Shown: positions 8,755-19,579, numbered from the stretch's first letter. The stretch: 64,000 nt of DNA from Gammaproteobacteria bacterium (GCA_002689445.1 NZGC01000094.1:41140-105139); one strand, 5' to 3'. Numbers and translations are program-made. The notes: generated by a model not told the origin, from the sequence alone.

Positions 8755-9798
8755 ATGGATGAAGTAGAAACAATAGATCAGCGCAAGGTCGGCCGGAACG
8801 AGCAGGGTGCTCTAAAGATGGGCTTTGGTATTTTGTGGTTGGCCATCGGGATAGGTTTTGCATTGGCGGCGTGGTTTGGATTTGGCTTTTGGCAAGCGCA
8901 AACCGCACAGGCCTCTCGGATCAACGCATTGGGATTAGAAGTGGCTGGCCTCGCGCAGGTTGAAGATCAGATGCGGGTCCTCTCTCAAAGTGTTGATCGT
9001 CAGAGAGTCTTGCTGCAGGAATTTGAGCAGGCCGTTGGGGTTCAGGTTGAGAGGCTGCAGGCGCTGGAACAAAACACGTTAGGCGAACACGATGTAGGCC
9101 GGCTGTCAGAGGCCGCGATGTTGGTCCGCTTGGCTTCCGTTTCGGTGGCTATTTTTCAGGATACCCAGGCGGCAGTAAGGTTAATGAAGCAAGCGGATCG
9201 AGTCATTGATACCGCGCATTCAAGTCGTATTCTTGCACTTCGTTCCGTCGTCAATGCCGACATTGTCGCGCTGGAGGCTTCGTCAGAGGCACAGCCTGTA
9301 GAGCTTTATCTTCAATTATCGGCGTTGATGGTTAAGCTGCTAGACCAGGATTTCAAGCAGCTTGAGCGCGAGGGTCCAAAGGCGCTGCCCAGTGTTATTG
9401 AGCCTAACCAGTCTACGATCGAGCAAATCCAAGCGTTTTTAGCGGCTGTTTGGCAGCGAGTGTCTCACCTCATTGATTTTCGGAGCGGACAACCAGTCGC
9501 AGTGGCCACTTTGACAGACCAGGATCGACAGCGCGTCAGACATGGAATGTTGTCGCGTTTGAGTCAGGCTCAAACGGCCTTATTGGCGCGGGATACAGCA
9601 ATTTTTGAGGCGATTATTTTGAGTGTGGCATCGGATCTAGAGCGTTACTTCGACTTGAACAATGCCGAGGGTCGTTGGCTAGTGGAAACGCTCGATAGCC
9701 TATCGAGGGCAGCATTACGTCCTGATCTGCCTACGGTTGATGCGTCGACGCATGCGATTAACGCGACCTATGAAGCTATGCGAAAGGCCGAGAGATGA
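8755..9798 (+). CDS. hemX: HemX-like inner-membrane protein
   Basis: A 347-residue protein of the HemX family, found after hemD in gammaproteobacteria. It is often annotated as uroporphyrinogen-III C-methyltransferase but lacks that domain. A short cytoplasmic N-terminus is followed by one membrane segment (about residues 21-45, ILWLAIGIGFALAAWFGFGF). A long periplasmic coiled-coil-rich region with many Gln and Glu follows. The ATG at 8755 has GAGGAG 6 bases upstream; the TTG one codon earlier is too close. It overlaps hemY by 4 bp. The precise role in tetrapyrrole metabolism is unknown. Confidence 0.85.
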   Translation: MDEVETIDQRKVGRNEQGALKMGFGILWLAIGIGFALAAWFGFGFWQAQTAQASRINALGLEVAGLAQVEDQMRVLSQSVDRQRVLLQEFEQAVGVQVERLQALEQNTLGEHDVGRLSEAAMLVRLASVSVAIFQDTQAAVRLMKQADRVIDTAHSSRILALRSVVNADIVALEASSEAQPVELYLQLSALMVKLLDQDFKQLEREGPKALPSVIEPNQSTIEQIQAFLAAVWQRVSHLIDFRSGQPVAVATLTDQDRQRVRHGMLSRLSQAQTALLARDTAIFEAIILSVASDLERYFDLNNAEGRWLVETLDSLSRAALRPDLPTVDASTHAINATYEAMRKAER

Positions 9799-10922
9799 GT
9801 AAAACTTGGCTGCTCGTGACGATGCTACTGGCGGTAATCGTAGGCACGCTCGTGAGCCGCTCGCCGGGATATGTTTTGATTGCTTATCAAGATATGACAT
9901 TGCAAACCAGTCTTTGGGTTGCCGCCAGCGGGCTTGCCCTGTTGGTGATGCTACTGATGGTGATGATTCGCCTGGCTGCAGGGATCAAGCGCAGGGCCGA
10001 GCAGTTGAGTCGCTGGCAGCAGGCACGTGAGGCGGCAAAAGGACAAAAGTTTTTTAACAAGGCGTTGGTGCTTTGGAGTTTGGGAGAGGAGTCGAGGGCA
10101 CTACGATACCTTGAGCGTGCTGTAGAAGTTCCATCAACCCGAGAAGGAGCGCTGGTGCTCATTGCTCAGGCTGAAGCAGTCAGTGAAGGTCGTGATCAAG
10201 CCCGGAAAGCCCTTACCCTGGGAGACGCGCGTCAGCAGGAGCTTGCGGCGCTAATTCAGGGTCGACATGCCTTGGCCTCGGGCCGGGTTGAAGAAGCGGC
10301 TGGTGCTGTCCGGCAGTTAACAGATAATTTACCCACCCGATCGTTAAAGAAACGGGTCGCGGTGGCGACTAAAGATTGGTCCTACTTGGCCAAGGATGTG
10401 GCTCAATCCTCCAAATATGAAGAAGACCTAACGTTGGCGGAACACCAGGCTTTGTTACAAGCCCGCTACGATCTTGCAGATGATTTGGAGCGAGAACAAT
10501 GGCTCGGAGCATTGCCAAAAGTCTCTTTTGAGGACCTTCAACTGTTACAGGAAACCTTTGCCAATTTTGACAGTGCAACCCGTGCTGAGTCGACGTGTCG
10601 AAAATTGATAGAAGCACATCCTCTACTCTCGCTTTTTTTAGCTTATGGCGAGCTTCATCGGGAAACCGCCGACCGCCGGCGGAAACAGTTAATGCGCTGG
10701 CGGGACGATCATCCCTCAGCCAATGTTCTGGCTGGGCTTGGCGCTTTGATGGCCCAAATCGGGGCATATGATGAAGCCCGTGAATTTTTTGAGCAGAGCT
10801 TGGCGGGCAGAACCTCACCCTTGGTTCAGCATCGCTTAGCCGTCGTCCTCTTAGCGCAAGGCGATGCAGATGGCGCGCAAACGCTATTGCGTGGATCACA
10901 GGCCGACCCCGTAACCCGGTAG
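9795..10922 (+). CDS. hemY: HemY-like membrane TPR protein
   Basis: A 375-residue protein of the proteobacterial HemY family, unrelated to the oxidase of the same name in Bacillus. Two membrane segments lie near residues 4-22 and 38-62, followed by tetratricopeptide-like helices to the C-terminus (for example ALRYLERAVEVPSTREGALV and AYDEAREFFEQSLAG). The order HemC-HemD-HemX-HemY is conserved in E. coli and Pseudomonas. The ATGA overlap with hemX implies coupled translation. It is thought to support late haem-pathway steps at the inner membrane, but the mechanism is unknown. Confidence 0.87.
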   Translation: MSKTWLLVTMLLAVIVGTLVSRSPGYVLIAYQDMTLQTSLWVAASGLALLVMLLMVMIRLAAGIKRRAEQLSRWQQAREAAKGQKFFNKALVLWSLGEESRALRYLERAVEVPSTREGALVLIAQAEAVSEGRDQARKALTLGDARQQELAALIQGRHALASGRVEEAAGAVRQLTDNLPTRSLKKRVAVATKDWSYLAKDVAQSSKYEEDLTLAEHQALLQARYDLADDLEREQWLGALPKVSFEDLQLLQETFANFDSATRAESTCRKLIEAHPLLSLFLAYGELHRETADRRRKQLMRWRDDHPSANVLAGLGALMAQIGAYDEAREFFEQSLAGRTSPLVQHRLAVVLLAQGDADGAQTLLRGSQADPVTR

Positions 10923-11057
10923 AAACCCCGTGACCAAAACAACGCTTGGCGTCGGCGCTGAAAGTTCACCGGGTGTTGAGCAACGCCTGCCATCTTGAAA
11001 AGCAGGGGTTACAGAGCGCCCCATTGTGATGTGATAGCAATCCGGTATGCCTTGGTT

Positions 11058-11756
11058 TTACCGGGGCGCGTAGGAAAAGACGTCCGAGCGCATATTTTTC
11101 GCGTCAAACCCCGACGCTATGAATTGATCCAGGGTGCCGTAAACCATCCCAGGGCTTCCAGAAACAAAGACCAAATAGTCATTTAAATCTTGGATATCGT
11201 GTGTAACCGCGTCGCCCACCAGACCCGTCCGGCCTGACCATTGGCGGATGTTGTCGCTGACCACCGGCGTGTAAGTGAACCCATCGATTCGAGCCAGCGC
11301 CTCAAGCTCGTTGTGTAAGTACAGCTCCGTAGGCTCGCGAACCCCCCAGTAGAGGTGGATTGCTTGGGCAAATTCGCGTGCATGAAGCCAATCATTGAGG
11401 CATTTCATTTGGGTGATGCCCGTGGCCGCGGCGACCAAAATTACAGGCTTTTCGGGACATGCCGCAAGAAAGCAGTCACCCAGAGGGAAACTGACAGGGA
11501 TGGCCGTTGGCTCTAGATTCAAACTCTGTTCAATGTGGTCTGAGTCCCGCGAGTTGGGTGTCGCAGCGATGTGCAGCTCTAAGTGATCGTCACCCGGAGG
11601 GTTAGCAATCGAAAAGGGATAGCTGGCATCACCAAAATGCAACGTTAGGTACTGCCCAGGATGGTAAGTGGGCGCATCCTCTGGGAGCGCCAACACCAGA
11701 CGTCTTATGGTCTCCGTCATAAACTCGTTAGCGAGGACCTGAAGCTCAAGCGGCAT
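11058..11756 (-). CDS. NAD(P)H-flavin reductase, Fre/LuxG-like
   Basis: A 232-residue ferredoxin-NADP-reductase-fold enzyme that likely uses NAD(P)H to reduce flavin. The FAD-domain motifs are HPGQYLTL and YPFSIANPP; the pyridine-nucleotide motif is AAATGITQMK, followed by YWGVREPTELYLHNELEAL, close to E. coli Fre. The usual flavin-contact Arg of RPFS is Tyr here. It lies 2 bp after rho on the same strand. In pseudomonads ubiD often sits between rho and this reductase, and it is absent here. The physiological electron acceptor cannot be told. Confidence 0.82.
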   Translation of the reverse strand: MPLELQVLANEFMTETIRRLVLALPEDAPTYHPGQYLTLHFGDASYPFSIANPPGDDHLELHIAATPNSRDSDHIEQSLNLEPTAIPVSFPLGDCFLAACPEKPVILVAAATGITQMKCLNDWLHAREFAQAIHLYWGVREPTELYLHNELEALARIDGFTYTPVVSDNIRQWSGRTGLVGDAVTHDIQDLNDYLVFVSGSPGMVYGTLDQFIASGFDAKNMRSDVFSYAPR

Positions 11757-11758
11757 GA

Positions 11759-13018
11759 CTAGCTTCGTTTCATTGACGCGAAGAACTCTTCATTGGTTTT
11801 AGACTTTTTCATTTTGCCCAGTAAGAATTCGATGGCGGCCAGATCATCCATTTCATGCAGGATTTTTCGTAGAATCCAAACCTTTTGCAGCTCTTCTTCG
11901 GACATCAATAGGTCCTCTCGACGGGTGCCGGAGCGACGGATGTTGATGGCGGGATAGACGCGTTTTTCAGCGATTTTACGCTCTAGGTGGAGCTCCATGT
12001 TGCCGGTGCCCTTAAATTCCTCGTAAATCACCTCATCCATTTTAGAGCCGGTGTCAATCAGACAGGTCGCGATAATAGTGAGGCTTCCGCCCTCTTCAAT
12101 ATTTCTCGCTGCACCAAAAAATCGTTTGGGTCTTTCAAGCGCATGTGCATCAACGCCACCGGTTAGTACTTTACCGGACGCCGGGATAACCGTGTTGTAG
12201 GCTCTAGCGAGTCGGGTGATAGAGTCTAAAAGAATCACAACATCGGTTTTGTGCTCCACCAGTCGCTTGGCTTTCTCGATAACCATCTCGCTTACCTGTA
12301 CGTGACGTGATGGCGGTTCGTCGAAGGTACTGGCGACCACCTCTCCCCGTACAGAACGCTGCATTTCGGTCACTTCCTCTGGTCGTTCGTCGATCAGCAG
12401 GACAATCAAGTGGCACTCAGGGTTATTCCGCATAATCGCTTGTGCGACATTCTGAAGAATCAGGGTTTTGCCTGCTTTAGGCGGAGAAACAATCAGGCCT
12501 CGCTGACCCTTACCAATCGGTGAGGTTAGGTCAATGATCCTTGATGTCAGGTCCTCTGTGCTGCCATTGCCCCCTTGAAGGCTCAGGGGCTGATCCGGGA
12601 ACAGTGGCGTTAGGTTTTCAAACAAGATTTTGTTCTTAGACTCACTTGGATCAGTAAAATTAATTTGATCGACTTTCAGTAGGGCGAAGTAACGTTCGCT
12701 GTCTTTGGGTGGTCTGATCTTCCCCGACACGCTGTCGCCGGTGCGCAAATTGAATCGTCGGATCTGGCTGGGTGATACATAAATATCGTCAGGTCCTGCT
12801 AAATAGGAGCTGTCGGGTGATCGCAAGAATCCAAAGCCATCCTGAAGAATCTCTAGGGTGCCATCGCCATAAATATCTTCACCGCTTTTAGCATGTTTGC
12901 GCAGGACACTGGCGATGATTTCTTGTTTTCGCGAGCGCCCAAGGTTATCCATGCCCATTTCGTGGGCGATTTGCAATAGCTCAGGAATAGGCTTCGCTTT
13001 GAGATCGGTAAGATTCAT
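11759..13018 (-). CDS. rho: transcription termination factor Rho
   Basis: Rho is a hexameric RNA helicase that terminates transcription. The 419-residue protein has the N-terminal Rho domain ([18 protein letters not shown]), the RNA-binding cold-shock fold ([18 protein letters not shown]) and the ATPase with Walker A SPPKAGKT and Walker [11 protein letters not shown]. Length equals that of E. coli Rho (419), with no insertion. It follows trxA on the same strand after a 219-bp gap and precedes the flavin reductase by 2 bp. Confidence 0.98.
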   Translation of the reverse strand: MNLTDLKAKPIPELLQIAHEMGMDNLGRSRKQEIIASVLRKHAKSGEDIYGDGTLEILQDGFGFLRSPDSSYLAGPDDIYVSPSQIRRFNLRTGDSVSGKIRPPKDSERYFALLKVDQINFTDPSESKNKILFENLTPLFPDQPLSLQGGNGSTEDLTSRIIDLTSPIGKGQRGLIVSPPKAGKTLILQNVAQAIMRNNPECHLIVLLIDERPEEVTEMQRSVRGEVVASTFDEPPSRHVQVSEMVIEKAKRLVEHKTDVVILLDSITRLARAYNTVIPASGKVLTGGVDAHALERPKRFFGAARNIEEGGSLTIIATCLIDTGSKMDEVIYEEFKGTGNMELHLERKIAEKRVYPAINIRRSGTRREDLLMSEEELQKVWILRKILHEMDDLAAIEFLLGKMKKSKTNEEFFASMKRS

Positions 13019-13042
13019 TCAACTTCACTTCTATTGGTAATA

Positions 13043-13048
13043 ATTATA
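13043..13048 (-). promoter_or_regulatory. candidate -10 box of rho
   Basis: A perfect TATAAT on the minus strand lies 25 bases before the rho start. No convincing -35 was found at 16-18 bases. If used, the rho leader would be under 20 bases. Confidence 0.4.
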
Positions 13049-13194
13049 GTTAGGACAGACGACCCAAGGGGTCTTCAATGATTTAATTCGAGGGGAAAGG
13101 TTTAAAGTCAGGTACAGATTGAGCTTGTTAGCAGCGTCGAAACAGGAAAATGCAGGGTTCTGGGCGCTTTGTCAACTATTTTTTGCAGGCTTTC

Positions 13195-13230
13195 CGACGA
13201 AGATATCGTGAGATTTCGATATCTTCGTCG
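13195..13230 (-). terminator. 14-bp perfect hairpin between trxA and rho
   Basis: CGACGAAGATATCG (13195-13208) and its exact reverse complement (13217-13230) enclose an 8-base loop, 7 bases after the trxA stop codon on the minus strand. The stem is strong, but no U-run follows it in the direction of trxA-rho transcription. It could be a processed 3' end, a barrier to exonucleases, or a partial attenuator of read-through into rho rather than a classic intrinsic terminator. Confidence 0.5.
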
Positions 13231-13237
13231 TGCTTGA

Positions 13238-13561
13238 CTAGATATTACTGTCCAAGAAAGCACTCAACTGTGACTTAGATAAGGCACCCACCTTGGTTGC
13301 TTCAACGTTACCGTTTTTAAATAACATTAAGGTTGGGATACCCCGAATACCGTACTTTGGTGGCGTTTCCCCATTGGCATCGATGTCTAATTTACACACT
13401 TTCATCTTGCCGTCGTATTCGGCTGCGATTTCTTCAAGTACGGGTGCGATCACTTTACAGGGGCCACACCACTCGGCCCAATAGTCGACGAGAACAGGAA
13501 GATCGGAATTGAGAACATCAGATTCAAAAGAGGCATCAGTGATGTGAGAGATGTCAGCCAT
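13238..13561 (-). CDS. trxA: thioredoxin 1
   Basis: A cytoplasmic disulfide reductase of 107 residues with the active site WAEWCGPCK (Cys32, Cys35) and the cis-proline motif [11 protein letters not shown]. Thioredoxin donates electrons to ribonucleotide reductase, PAPS reductase and others. It precedes rho, an arrangement conserved in gammaproteobacteria. A possible extended -10, TGCTACAAT, lies on the minus strand about 30 bases upstream (box at 13593-13598). Confidence 0.97.
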   Translation of the reverse strand: MADISHITDASFESDVLNSDLPVLVDYWAEWCGPCKVIAPVLEEIAAEYDGKMKVCKLDIDANGETPPKYGIRGIPTLMLFKNGNVEATKVGALSKSQLSAFLDSNI

Positions 13562-13592
13562 GCGCGGGTAGCTCCGTTGGATTAGAAAATAA

Positions 13593-13598
13593 ATTGTA
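13593..13598 (-). promoter_or_regulatory. candidate extended -10 box of trxA
   Basis: The minus strand reads TGCTACAAT, an extended -10 (TGn plus TACAAT), 31 bases before the trxA ATG. The -35 position is weak, as is usual for extended -10 promoters. Confidence 0.4.
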
Positions 13599-13662
13599 GC
13601 AGGGTCATATCCTAAGGGCTTGGCCGCTGAGACTCAATCGCCTGGGAGGATTTTTCTATTAT

Positions 13663-14694
<1,032 letters not shown>

Positions 14695-14740
14695 TCAGAT
14701 TCAACGATACCCCAGCAGCGGGGCATCGGTTTGCAGCGTA

Positions 14741-16633
14741 TTAGGTCAGTTGGTCGCGTTCATTTTCTAGGCCGAACCACTCTTCTTCTAGCTGTGCTAT
14801 GGCTTCTTTGACGGCGCTCTGGTCCTTCAACAAAACCTCAAGCGCCTCTGACTGTGCGTGCTCATAGAGAGAGGGCTGCGCCAAATCGGCTTCGATGACT
14901 TTGAGTTGTTCGGCCAGCTGGCTGATGCGGTTTTCAATGGTATGAACTCGAGTTGTCAGTTGTCGCAATCGTTTATGACCTTGCCCTCGATCTTTGGGTT
15001 TAGGCTCTGTAGAACGTGTTACTTGCGTGGCGATTGGCCCATTTACGTCGTGGGTGGGTTTTGCTTCATTAATCAAATCAAGTTGAGCGCGATAGTCTTC
15101 AAGACTGCCTTTAAATGCGGAGACCTGCCCACCCTGAACCAATAAAAAGGCATCGACCGTACTGGTCAGCAGATATTGGTCATGTGAAATTAGCAGGATG
15201 GCGCCGGCAAAGGTGTTCATTGCTGTCGCGAGGGCTTGTCGCATCTGCATATCGAGATGATTGGTCGGCTCATCGAGGAGTAATAGGTTGGGTTGTTGAA
15301 AAGAGACGATCGCAAGGGCGAGTCTTGCCTTTTCACCCCCGGACATTTGCCGGGCGGGTTGCTCAACCTGATCACCTTGAAACTGGAAACCGCCCAGATA
15401 AGTCCTCAGTTCGAGTTCACTGACGGTTGGCGCTAGACGCTGGAGGGGATTCATTGGAGACAATTGCAAGTCAAGGTCATCGACTTGATGCTGAGAGAAA
15501 TAGCCGATTTTAAGGTGCAGACCTGGCGTTCGCTCGCCCTTTATCAGCGGCAGGGTTCCTTGAATGGATTTAATCAACGTGGACTTACCGGCGCCATTGA
15601 TGCCAAGTAAACCCAGCCGGTCACCGGGTGCGAGGCTAAGATTGACGTGGGTCAGCACCGCGGCATCGTAGCCAAGCTCGGCATCCTGTAGCGCGATCAA
15701 AGGATCCGACTGTCGATCAGCCTCCCGAATACTGAATTGAAAAGGTGAAGCTTGATGAACGGCTTCAACCCGAGTTAATCGCTCGAGGGCTTTGATGCGG
15801 CTCTGAGCTTGACGGGCTTTGCTTTCCTTGTAGCGAAACCGCCGAATAAACGATTCCATATGGGCGATGTTTTTCTGCTGCTTCTCGTACTGTTTTGCTT
15901 GATCACGAAGTTGGTCGGCTCTGAGTAGTTCAAAGGCTGAATAGTTACCGGCATAGAATTGAATGCGTTGCTTCGCCATGAAGGCAATATGTTGTACACA
16001 CTCATCGAGAAATTCTCGATCGTGTGAAATTAAAATGAGGGTGCCCGAATACCGAGCAATCCAATTTACCAGCCAGAAAATGGCATCCAAATCGAGGTGA
16101 TTGGTGGGCTCATCTAAGAGCAACAAATCAGAGGGCTGCATTAGGGTTCTAGCAAGGTTAAGTCGCACCCGCCACCCGCCTGAGAACGCTGAAATGGGTT
16201 GTTGAAAATCTTCGGTTTTAAACCCCAACCCCACCAGCAGTTGTTCGGCCCTTGCCTCGGCGGTGAAGCCATCATGGTCAGCTAGCGCCTCGAATAGCGC
16301 GCCCAGTGGCTCAAAATTTTGGTCTCTTTCGGCATCAGCAATCTTGGCTTGAATTTGGGTGAGCTCGATGTCTCCAGAGAGCACGTAACTCAGCGCAGTT
16401 TCATCGGTACCTGAAACTTCTTGTGCCATGTGGGCAATTCGGACTTGTCGATTGAGTTCAACGTCGCCTTGATCAGCCTCAAGCTCGCCGAGTATCAGCT
16501 TGAAAAGGCTGGTTTTACCGATGCCATTGGCGCCGACAAGCCCAACCTTTTGGCCTTGGTACAGAGTCAATGACAGGTGTTCAAGCAGTACCTCGCCATT
16601 GCGCCGGAGTGTCACATCCTGAAAGGAGAGCAT
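14741..16633 (-). CDS. ABC-F family ATPase, YheS-like
   Basis: A 630-residue soluble protein with two ABC ATPase domains and no membrane segments, the ABC-F plan of ribosome-associated translation factors. Domain 1 has Walker A GANGIGKTS and signature FSGGWRVRL; domain 2 has GINGAGKST and MSGGEKARL. The linker between them is charged and helical (about residues 235-290), with the sequence QKNIAHMESFIRRFRYKESK typical of YheS. A C-terminal coiled coil follows residue 530. ABC-F proteins bind the ribosomal E site; the exact role of YheS is less clear. Confidence 0.9.
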   Translation of the reverse strand: MLSFQDVTLRRNGEVLLEHLSLTLYQGQKVGLVGANGIGKTSLFKLILGELEADQGDVELNRQVRIAHMAQEVSGTDETALSYVLSGDIELTQIQAKIADAERDQNFEPLGALFEALADHDGFTAEARAEQLLVGLGFKTEDFQQPISAFSGGWRVRLNLARTLMQPSDLLLLDEPTNHLDLDAIFWLVNWIARYSGTLILISHDREFLDECVQHIAFMAKQRIQFYAGNYSAFELLRADQLRDQAKQYEKQQKNIAHMESFIRRFRYKESKARQAQSRIKALERLTRVEAVHQASPFQFSIREADRQSDPLIALQDAELGYDAAVLTHVNLSLAPGDRLGLLGINGAGKSTLIKSIQGTLPLIKGERTPGLHLKIGYFSQHQVDDLDLQLSPMNPLQRLAPTVSELELRTYLGGFQFQGDQVEQPARQMSGGEKARLALAIVSFQQPNLLLLDEPTNHLDMQMRQALATAMNTFAGAILLISHDQYLLTSTVDAFLLVQGGQVSAFKGSLEDYRAQLDLINEAKPTHDVNGPIATQVTRSTEPKPKDRGQGHKRLRQLTTRVHTIENRISQLAEQLKVIEADLAQPSLYEHAQSEALEVLLKDQSAVKEAIAQLEEEWFGLENERDQLT

Positions 16634-16703
16634 GAGTGTAGGAGCGACCGCTAGTTAACGTTACAAGATCGGGTCAGCGCGGCTCGACAGTCGATCGAGG
16701 GTT

Positions 16704-17198
16704 TCATCTTCGAGAGGCCCGAGCCATAAGACCCGTCAGGACTAATAGCGGTAGGCAGCCTACAATGACCCATGCGGGAATGGACAAACCCAAGAAAGAG
16801 AATGCGACTTCGGCGCAGCTGCCGTCTCCATTTAGGATAATCCCCAAGACCTCTGTGATGGGTAAAACATCAAGTAGGTAGTCAAGACTCGGTCCGCAGG
16901 CAGGAACTTGATCGGCAGGCAGGCTTTGTAACCAGAGCTGTCGCCAAGCGATGCCGCAGGTCGCGCAATAGGCGCTCGCGATCAGGCCGCCATACCATCG
17001 TATTCCAACGATGCCAGGGTAGTGTAATGCCGCGATGAGCGCCACGGTGCCTCCGGCTAGAATACCGATGCGCTGTAAGATGCACAGGGGGCAGGGTTCC
17101 AGCGCGAAACCGTGTTCCATAACAAGGGCAACCCCCAGCATCGAATAACTAATCAGTCCGATAGCAACCAAAAGCTGCCGCTGCGATAGGCCAAACAT
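16704..17198 (-). CDS. dsbB: disulfide bond formation protein DsbB
   Basis: DsbB reoxidises periplasmic DsbA and passes the electrons to quinone. The 164-residue protein has four predicted membrane helices. Both redox pairs are present: Cys36-Cys39 in PCPLCILQR and Cys101 with Cys128 in ACGPS and DGSCAEV. Two further cysteines (residues 78 and 81) sit in the third helix. The gene stands alone between the ABC-F gene and acpH on the same strand. Confidence 0.93.
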   Translation of the reverse strand: MFGLSQRQLLVAIGLISYSMLGVALVMEHGFALEPCPLCILQRIGILAGGTVALIAALHYPGIVGIRWYGGLIASAYCATCGIAWRQLWLQSLPADQVPACGPSLDYLLDVLPITEVLGIILNGDGSCAEVAFSFLGLSIPAWVIVGCLPLLVLTGLMARASRR

Positions 17199-17238
17199 GT
17201 TGCCTCCTTAATTGAGAACACAACTCAGGGCGTGAGTC

Positions 17239-17853
17239 CTAATCCTGAGTCTTCAGTGTTGAGTTGGTGCACCAATTGTCTACGAACACCAAGGTGGAGG
17301 CAAAGAATTCATCAAAAAAGGGCCGCAAATTCGGCCAGCGAGCATGGATCTCCGCGACTTGTGCAGCGCTGAAGTAGCGATCGCCACGGCGAAGCCGTCG
17401 ACCAATCGAAACTAAGCTGGTTTCGACGAACTGAGGATCAAGGGAGCGCAGTAAGCTTTGGCGCGCTTGCATTTGAAGACACATATTGAGGGCGACCGAT
17501 GGAAAGTACGGGCGAGTCTCGGCTGCCAGGAGTCGTTCGAAGGTCTCACGATCAAAGGCTGCCAAATCAATCTCTGAAAAGTCTGCCCAACTTAATGCAA
17601 GGAAGTGGTCAAAGACAACGTCGATGATGATCCCGGAGACCCGTCGTGACCCCTTTGGCAAAACCTCTCGGCAGGCAGGCATCAAAGGATGGTGGTCGGT
17701 AAAACGGTCAATCGCACGATGAAGGCGAATGCCTCGCTCAATATTGTGAGGAATCTCACCGTTTAACTGACCCTTCACAAAATCACCAAGAAATCCCCCA
17801 ACGAGCAAGCCCGGGTCACGCTTGGCAAGGTATAGGTGAGCGAGATAGTTCAA
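17239..17853 (-). CDS. acpH: acyl carrier protein phosphodiesterase (AcpH-like)
   Basis: A 204-residue cytoplasmic protein of the DUF479/AcpH family, which removes phosphopantetheine from acyl carrier protein. The N-terminus MNYLAHLYLAKRDPGLLVGG, then GDFVKGQL, the histidine/aspartate segment RLHRAIDRFTDHHP and the later DVVFDHFLA form the HD-type metal site. Its start overlaps the gshA stop by 4 bp (ATGA), so the two genes are coupled, although they share no obvious pathway. Confidence 0.87.
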   Translation of the reverse strand: MNYLAHLYLAKRDPGLLVGGFLGDFVKGQLNGEIPHNIERGIRLHRAIDRFTDHHPLMPACREVLPKGSRRVSGIIIDVVFDHFLALSWADFSEIDLAAFDRETFERLLAAETRPYFPSVALNMCLQMQARQSLLRSLDPQFVETSLVSIGRRLRRGDRYFSAAQVAEIHARWPNLRPFFDEFFASTLVFVDNWCTNSTLKTQD

Positions 17854-19436
17854 GTGTCGGAGCGATAGGCCTGCTGATACTGAGCCAAATATTCATCGAA
17901 CGCGTCGTCGCTATTGCTGGATATCTTGGTGAAGGCTTCCTTTGAGTCTGCCGCAACACGATCGAGAGCGAGTTCGGTTTCCCGCTGCAGCGGGTCGTTG
18001 TAGCACGAGCGGTGATGGTGATCGGATAAGGCTTGGTGATGCGCTAGAAAGCTCGTTCCATCCCGATGAAGGTCGCTGAGTAACTGACCGCTCGGGGTTA
18101 GATCAGGGTTTGTAATCCTGGGCGCGAGCTCGGTCAGGCAACGTTGATAGCGATCGTCGCCATGGATTTGATCGAGGGCGCTTGCCAGATCATTGAATTC
18201 AGCAAACAGCTCGGCAGCCCAATCGACCAGGGCAATACTTTGCTCGTCCCGTAGCAAGTTAAACCCCGGTTTTCGACCCGACTCAGTTGCCCCTTGAAAA
18301 TTCTGTGAAACGACGCGACATAAAGCGTCATCGTGCTGAGGGCTGTCCGTCAGCATACAATGGGCCAGCAACAAATCCATGAAATCCAATTGTGCGAGGT
18401 CGACGCCCATGGGCAAGTAAGGGTTAATGTCCAGCAATCTCACTTCAATGTAGCCAACGCCCACTTGGTCTAGGTAGTTTAAAAAATTATGGCCAGGCGG
18501 CGGCGTTGCTTTGGCTCGAATCGAGCTATAAAACTCGGCTTCGGACTGCAAGATACTGGTATTTACTTGAGGAAAGCGCGTTGTGCTTTTAGCGGTAAGC
18601 GCCTGATAAGGCGCATAGTCGGTGGTGATGCCTGCCCGAAGCGTCTCAGTGTAGTTGCCAAGCGTGTTGAAACAAATATTGAGCAAATCCGATTGTGTGC
18701 TGCTCTGATAGCCCAATCCTCCTGACCGTAAACTGGTTGCAAAGGGTTTGAAGAAGGTGTGTTCGTCAATACGCTCAAGGTCGTGGTTGGGGTCGCGAAT
18801 AAAACTGTTGTCAACGGCAGGCGAAGCGCCAAAGAGATAAGCGGGTAGCCAAGCCAGATACCGGAAGTTTCGCATTAATCCGAAATAGCGTTCCGAGCGA
18901 AACGCGTTAGCGGCGGTGATATTGAGACTAGAGTGCCCTGACAGCCGTGCCAGGCGCTCGAAAAAAGAGTGATTGAATGAAAAGTTATAGTGGACGGCGC
19001 AGATCGTCTGCATGGTGCGGTGATAGCGGAGCCCTAGCCCATGACGATAAGTGGTTTTGAGCCGGCCAGCATTTGAATCACCGTAGTAAGCCAAAGGAAT
19101 TTGATCGTCGCTAGGCAGCGCGCAGGGCATGCTGCCTGGCCAAAGCTGCTCTCCGTCTAGACGCTGGGCAGTCCATTGATGAATCTGTTTAAGGTGATGA
19201 AGGACGGCCTCGTTGGAGTTGTGTACCGGCGTGATCAATTCAAGTTGAGCTTCGCTGAAATCGGTGGTAACCAAAGGATGCGTCAGTTTTTCTCCAAGCG
19301 CGGAGGGGTGCGCAGTTAGCGATAATTGACCCGCCTTAGTCGTTCTTAACGCTTCTCTCTCAATACCTCGGCCGAAGCCTAATAGCTGATCGGCATCGGA
19401 CTGATCAAAAACTTGACTCATAAGATCGGTCAGCAT
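17850..19436 (-). CDS. gshA: glutamate-cysteine ligase
   Basis: GshA makes gamma-glutamylcysteine, the first step of glutathione synthesis. The 528-residue protein matches the gammaproteobacterial type-1 family (about 520 residues). It has GRGIEREALR near the N-terminus for glutamate/metal binding, and HYNFSFNHSFF and GYIEVRLLDINPYLPMGV as further conserved segments. An internal Met at residue 6 is an alternative start. It is followed by acpH with a 4-bp overlap. Confidence 0.95.
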   Translation of the reverse strand: MLTDLMSQVFDQSDADQLLGFGRGIEREALRTTKAGQLSLTAHPSALGEKLTHPLVTTDFSEAQLELITPVHNSNEAVLHHLKQIHQWTAQRLDGEQLWPGSMPCALPSDDQIPLAYYGDSNAGRLKTTYRHGLGLRYHRTMQTICAVHYNFSFNHSFFERLARLSGHSSLNITAANAFRSERYFGLMRNFRYLAWLPAYLFGASPAVDNSFIRDPNHDLERIDEHTFFKPFATSLRSGGLGYQSSTQSDLLNICFNTLGNYTETLRAGITTDYAPYQALTAKSTTRFPQVNTSILQSEAEFYSSIRAKATPPPGHNFLNYLDQVGVGYIEVRLLDINPYLPMGVDLAQLDFMDLLLAHCMLTDSPQHDDALCRVVSQNFQGATESGRKPGFNLLRDEQSIALVDWAAELFAEFNDLASALDQIHGDDRYQRCLTELAPRITNPDLTPSGQLLSDLHRDGTSFLAHHQALSDHHHRSCYNDPLQRETELALDRVAADSKEAFTKISSNSDDAFDEYLAQYQQAYRSDT

Positions 19437-19579
19437 GCCTGGATTCCTTGCTCTTTAAGTGACTCACCACAGTTGCGACGTCGGCCGGCGAAGCCATCAA
19501 TGACGAAAGTCTGCACCGCTGCGCCCTGCAGCATATCACCCTCTCTCGCTAGAAATAAATGCGTGGCACAATGCAGGCT

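Noticed and set aside
11016..11069. GCGCCCC...GGGGCGC inverted repeat as a terminator
   Set aside because: The arms are 40 bases apart and the second lies within the flavin reductase gene; no U-run.
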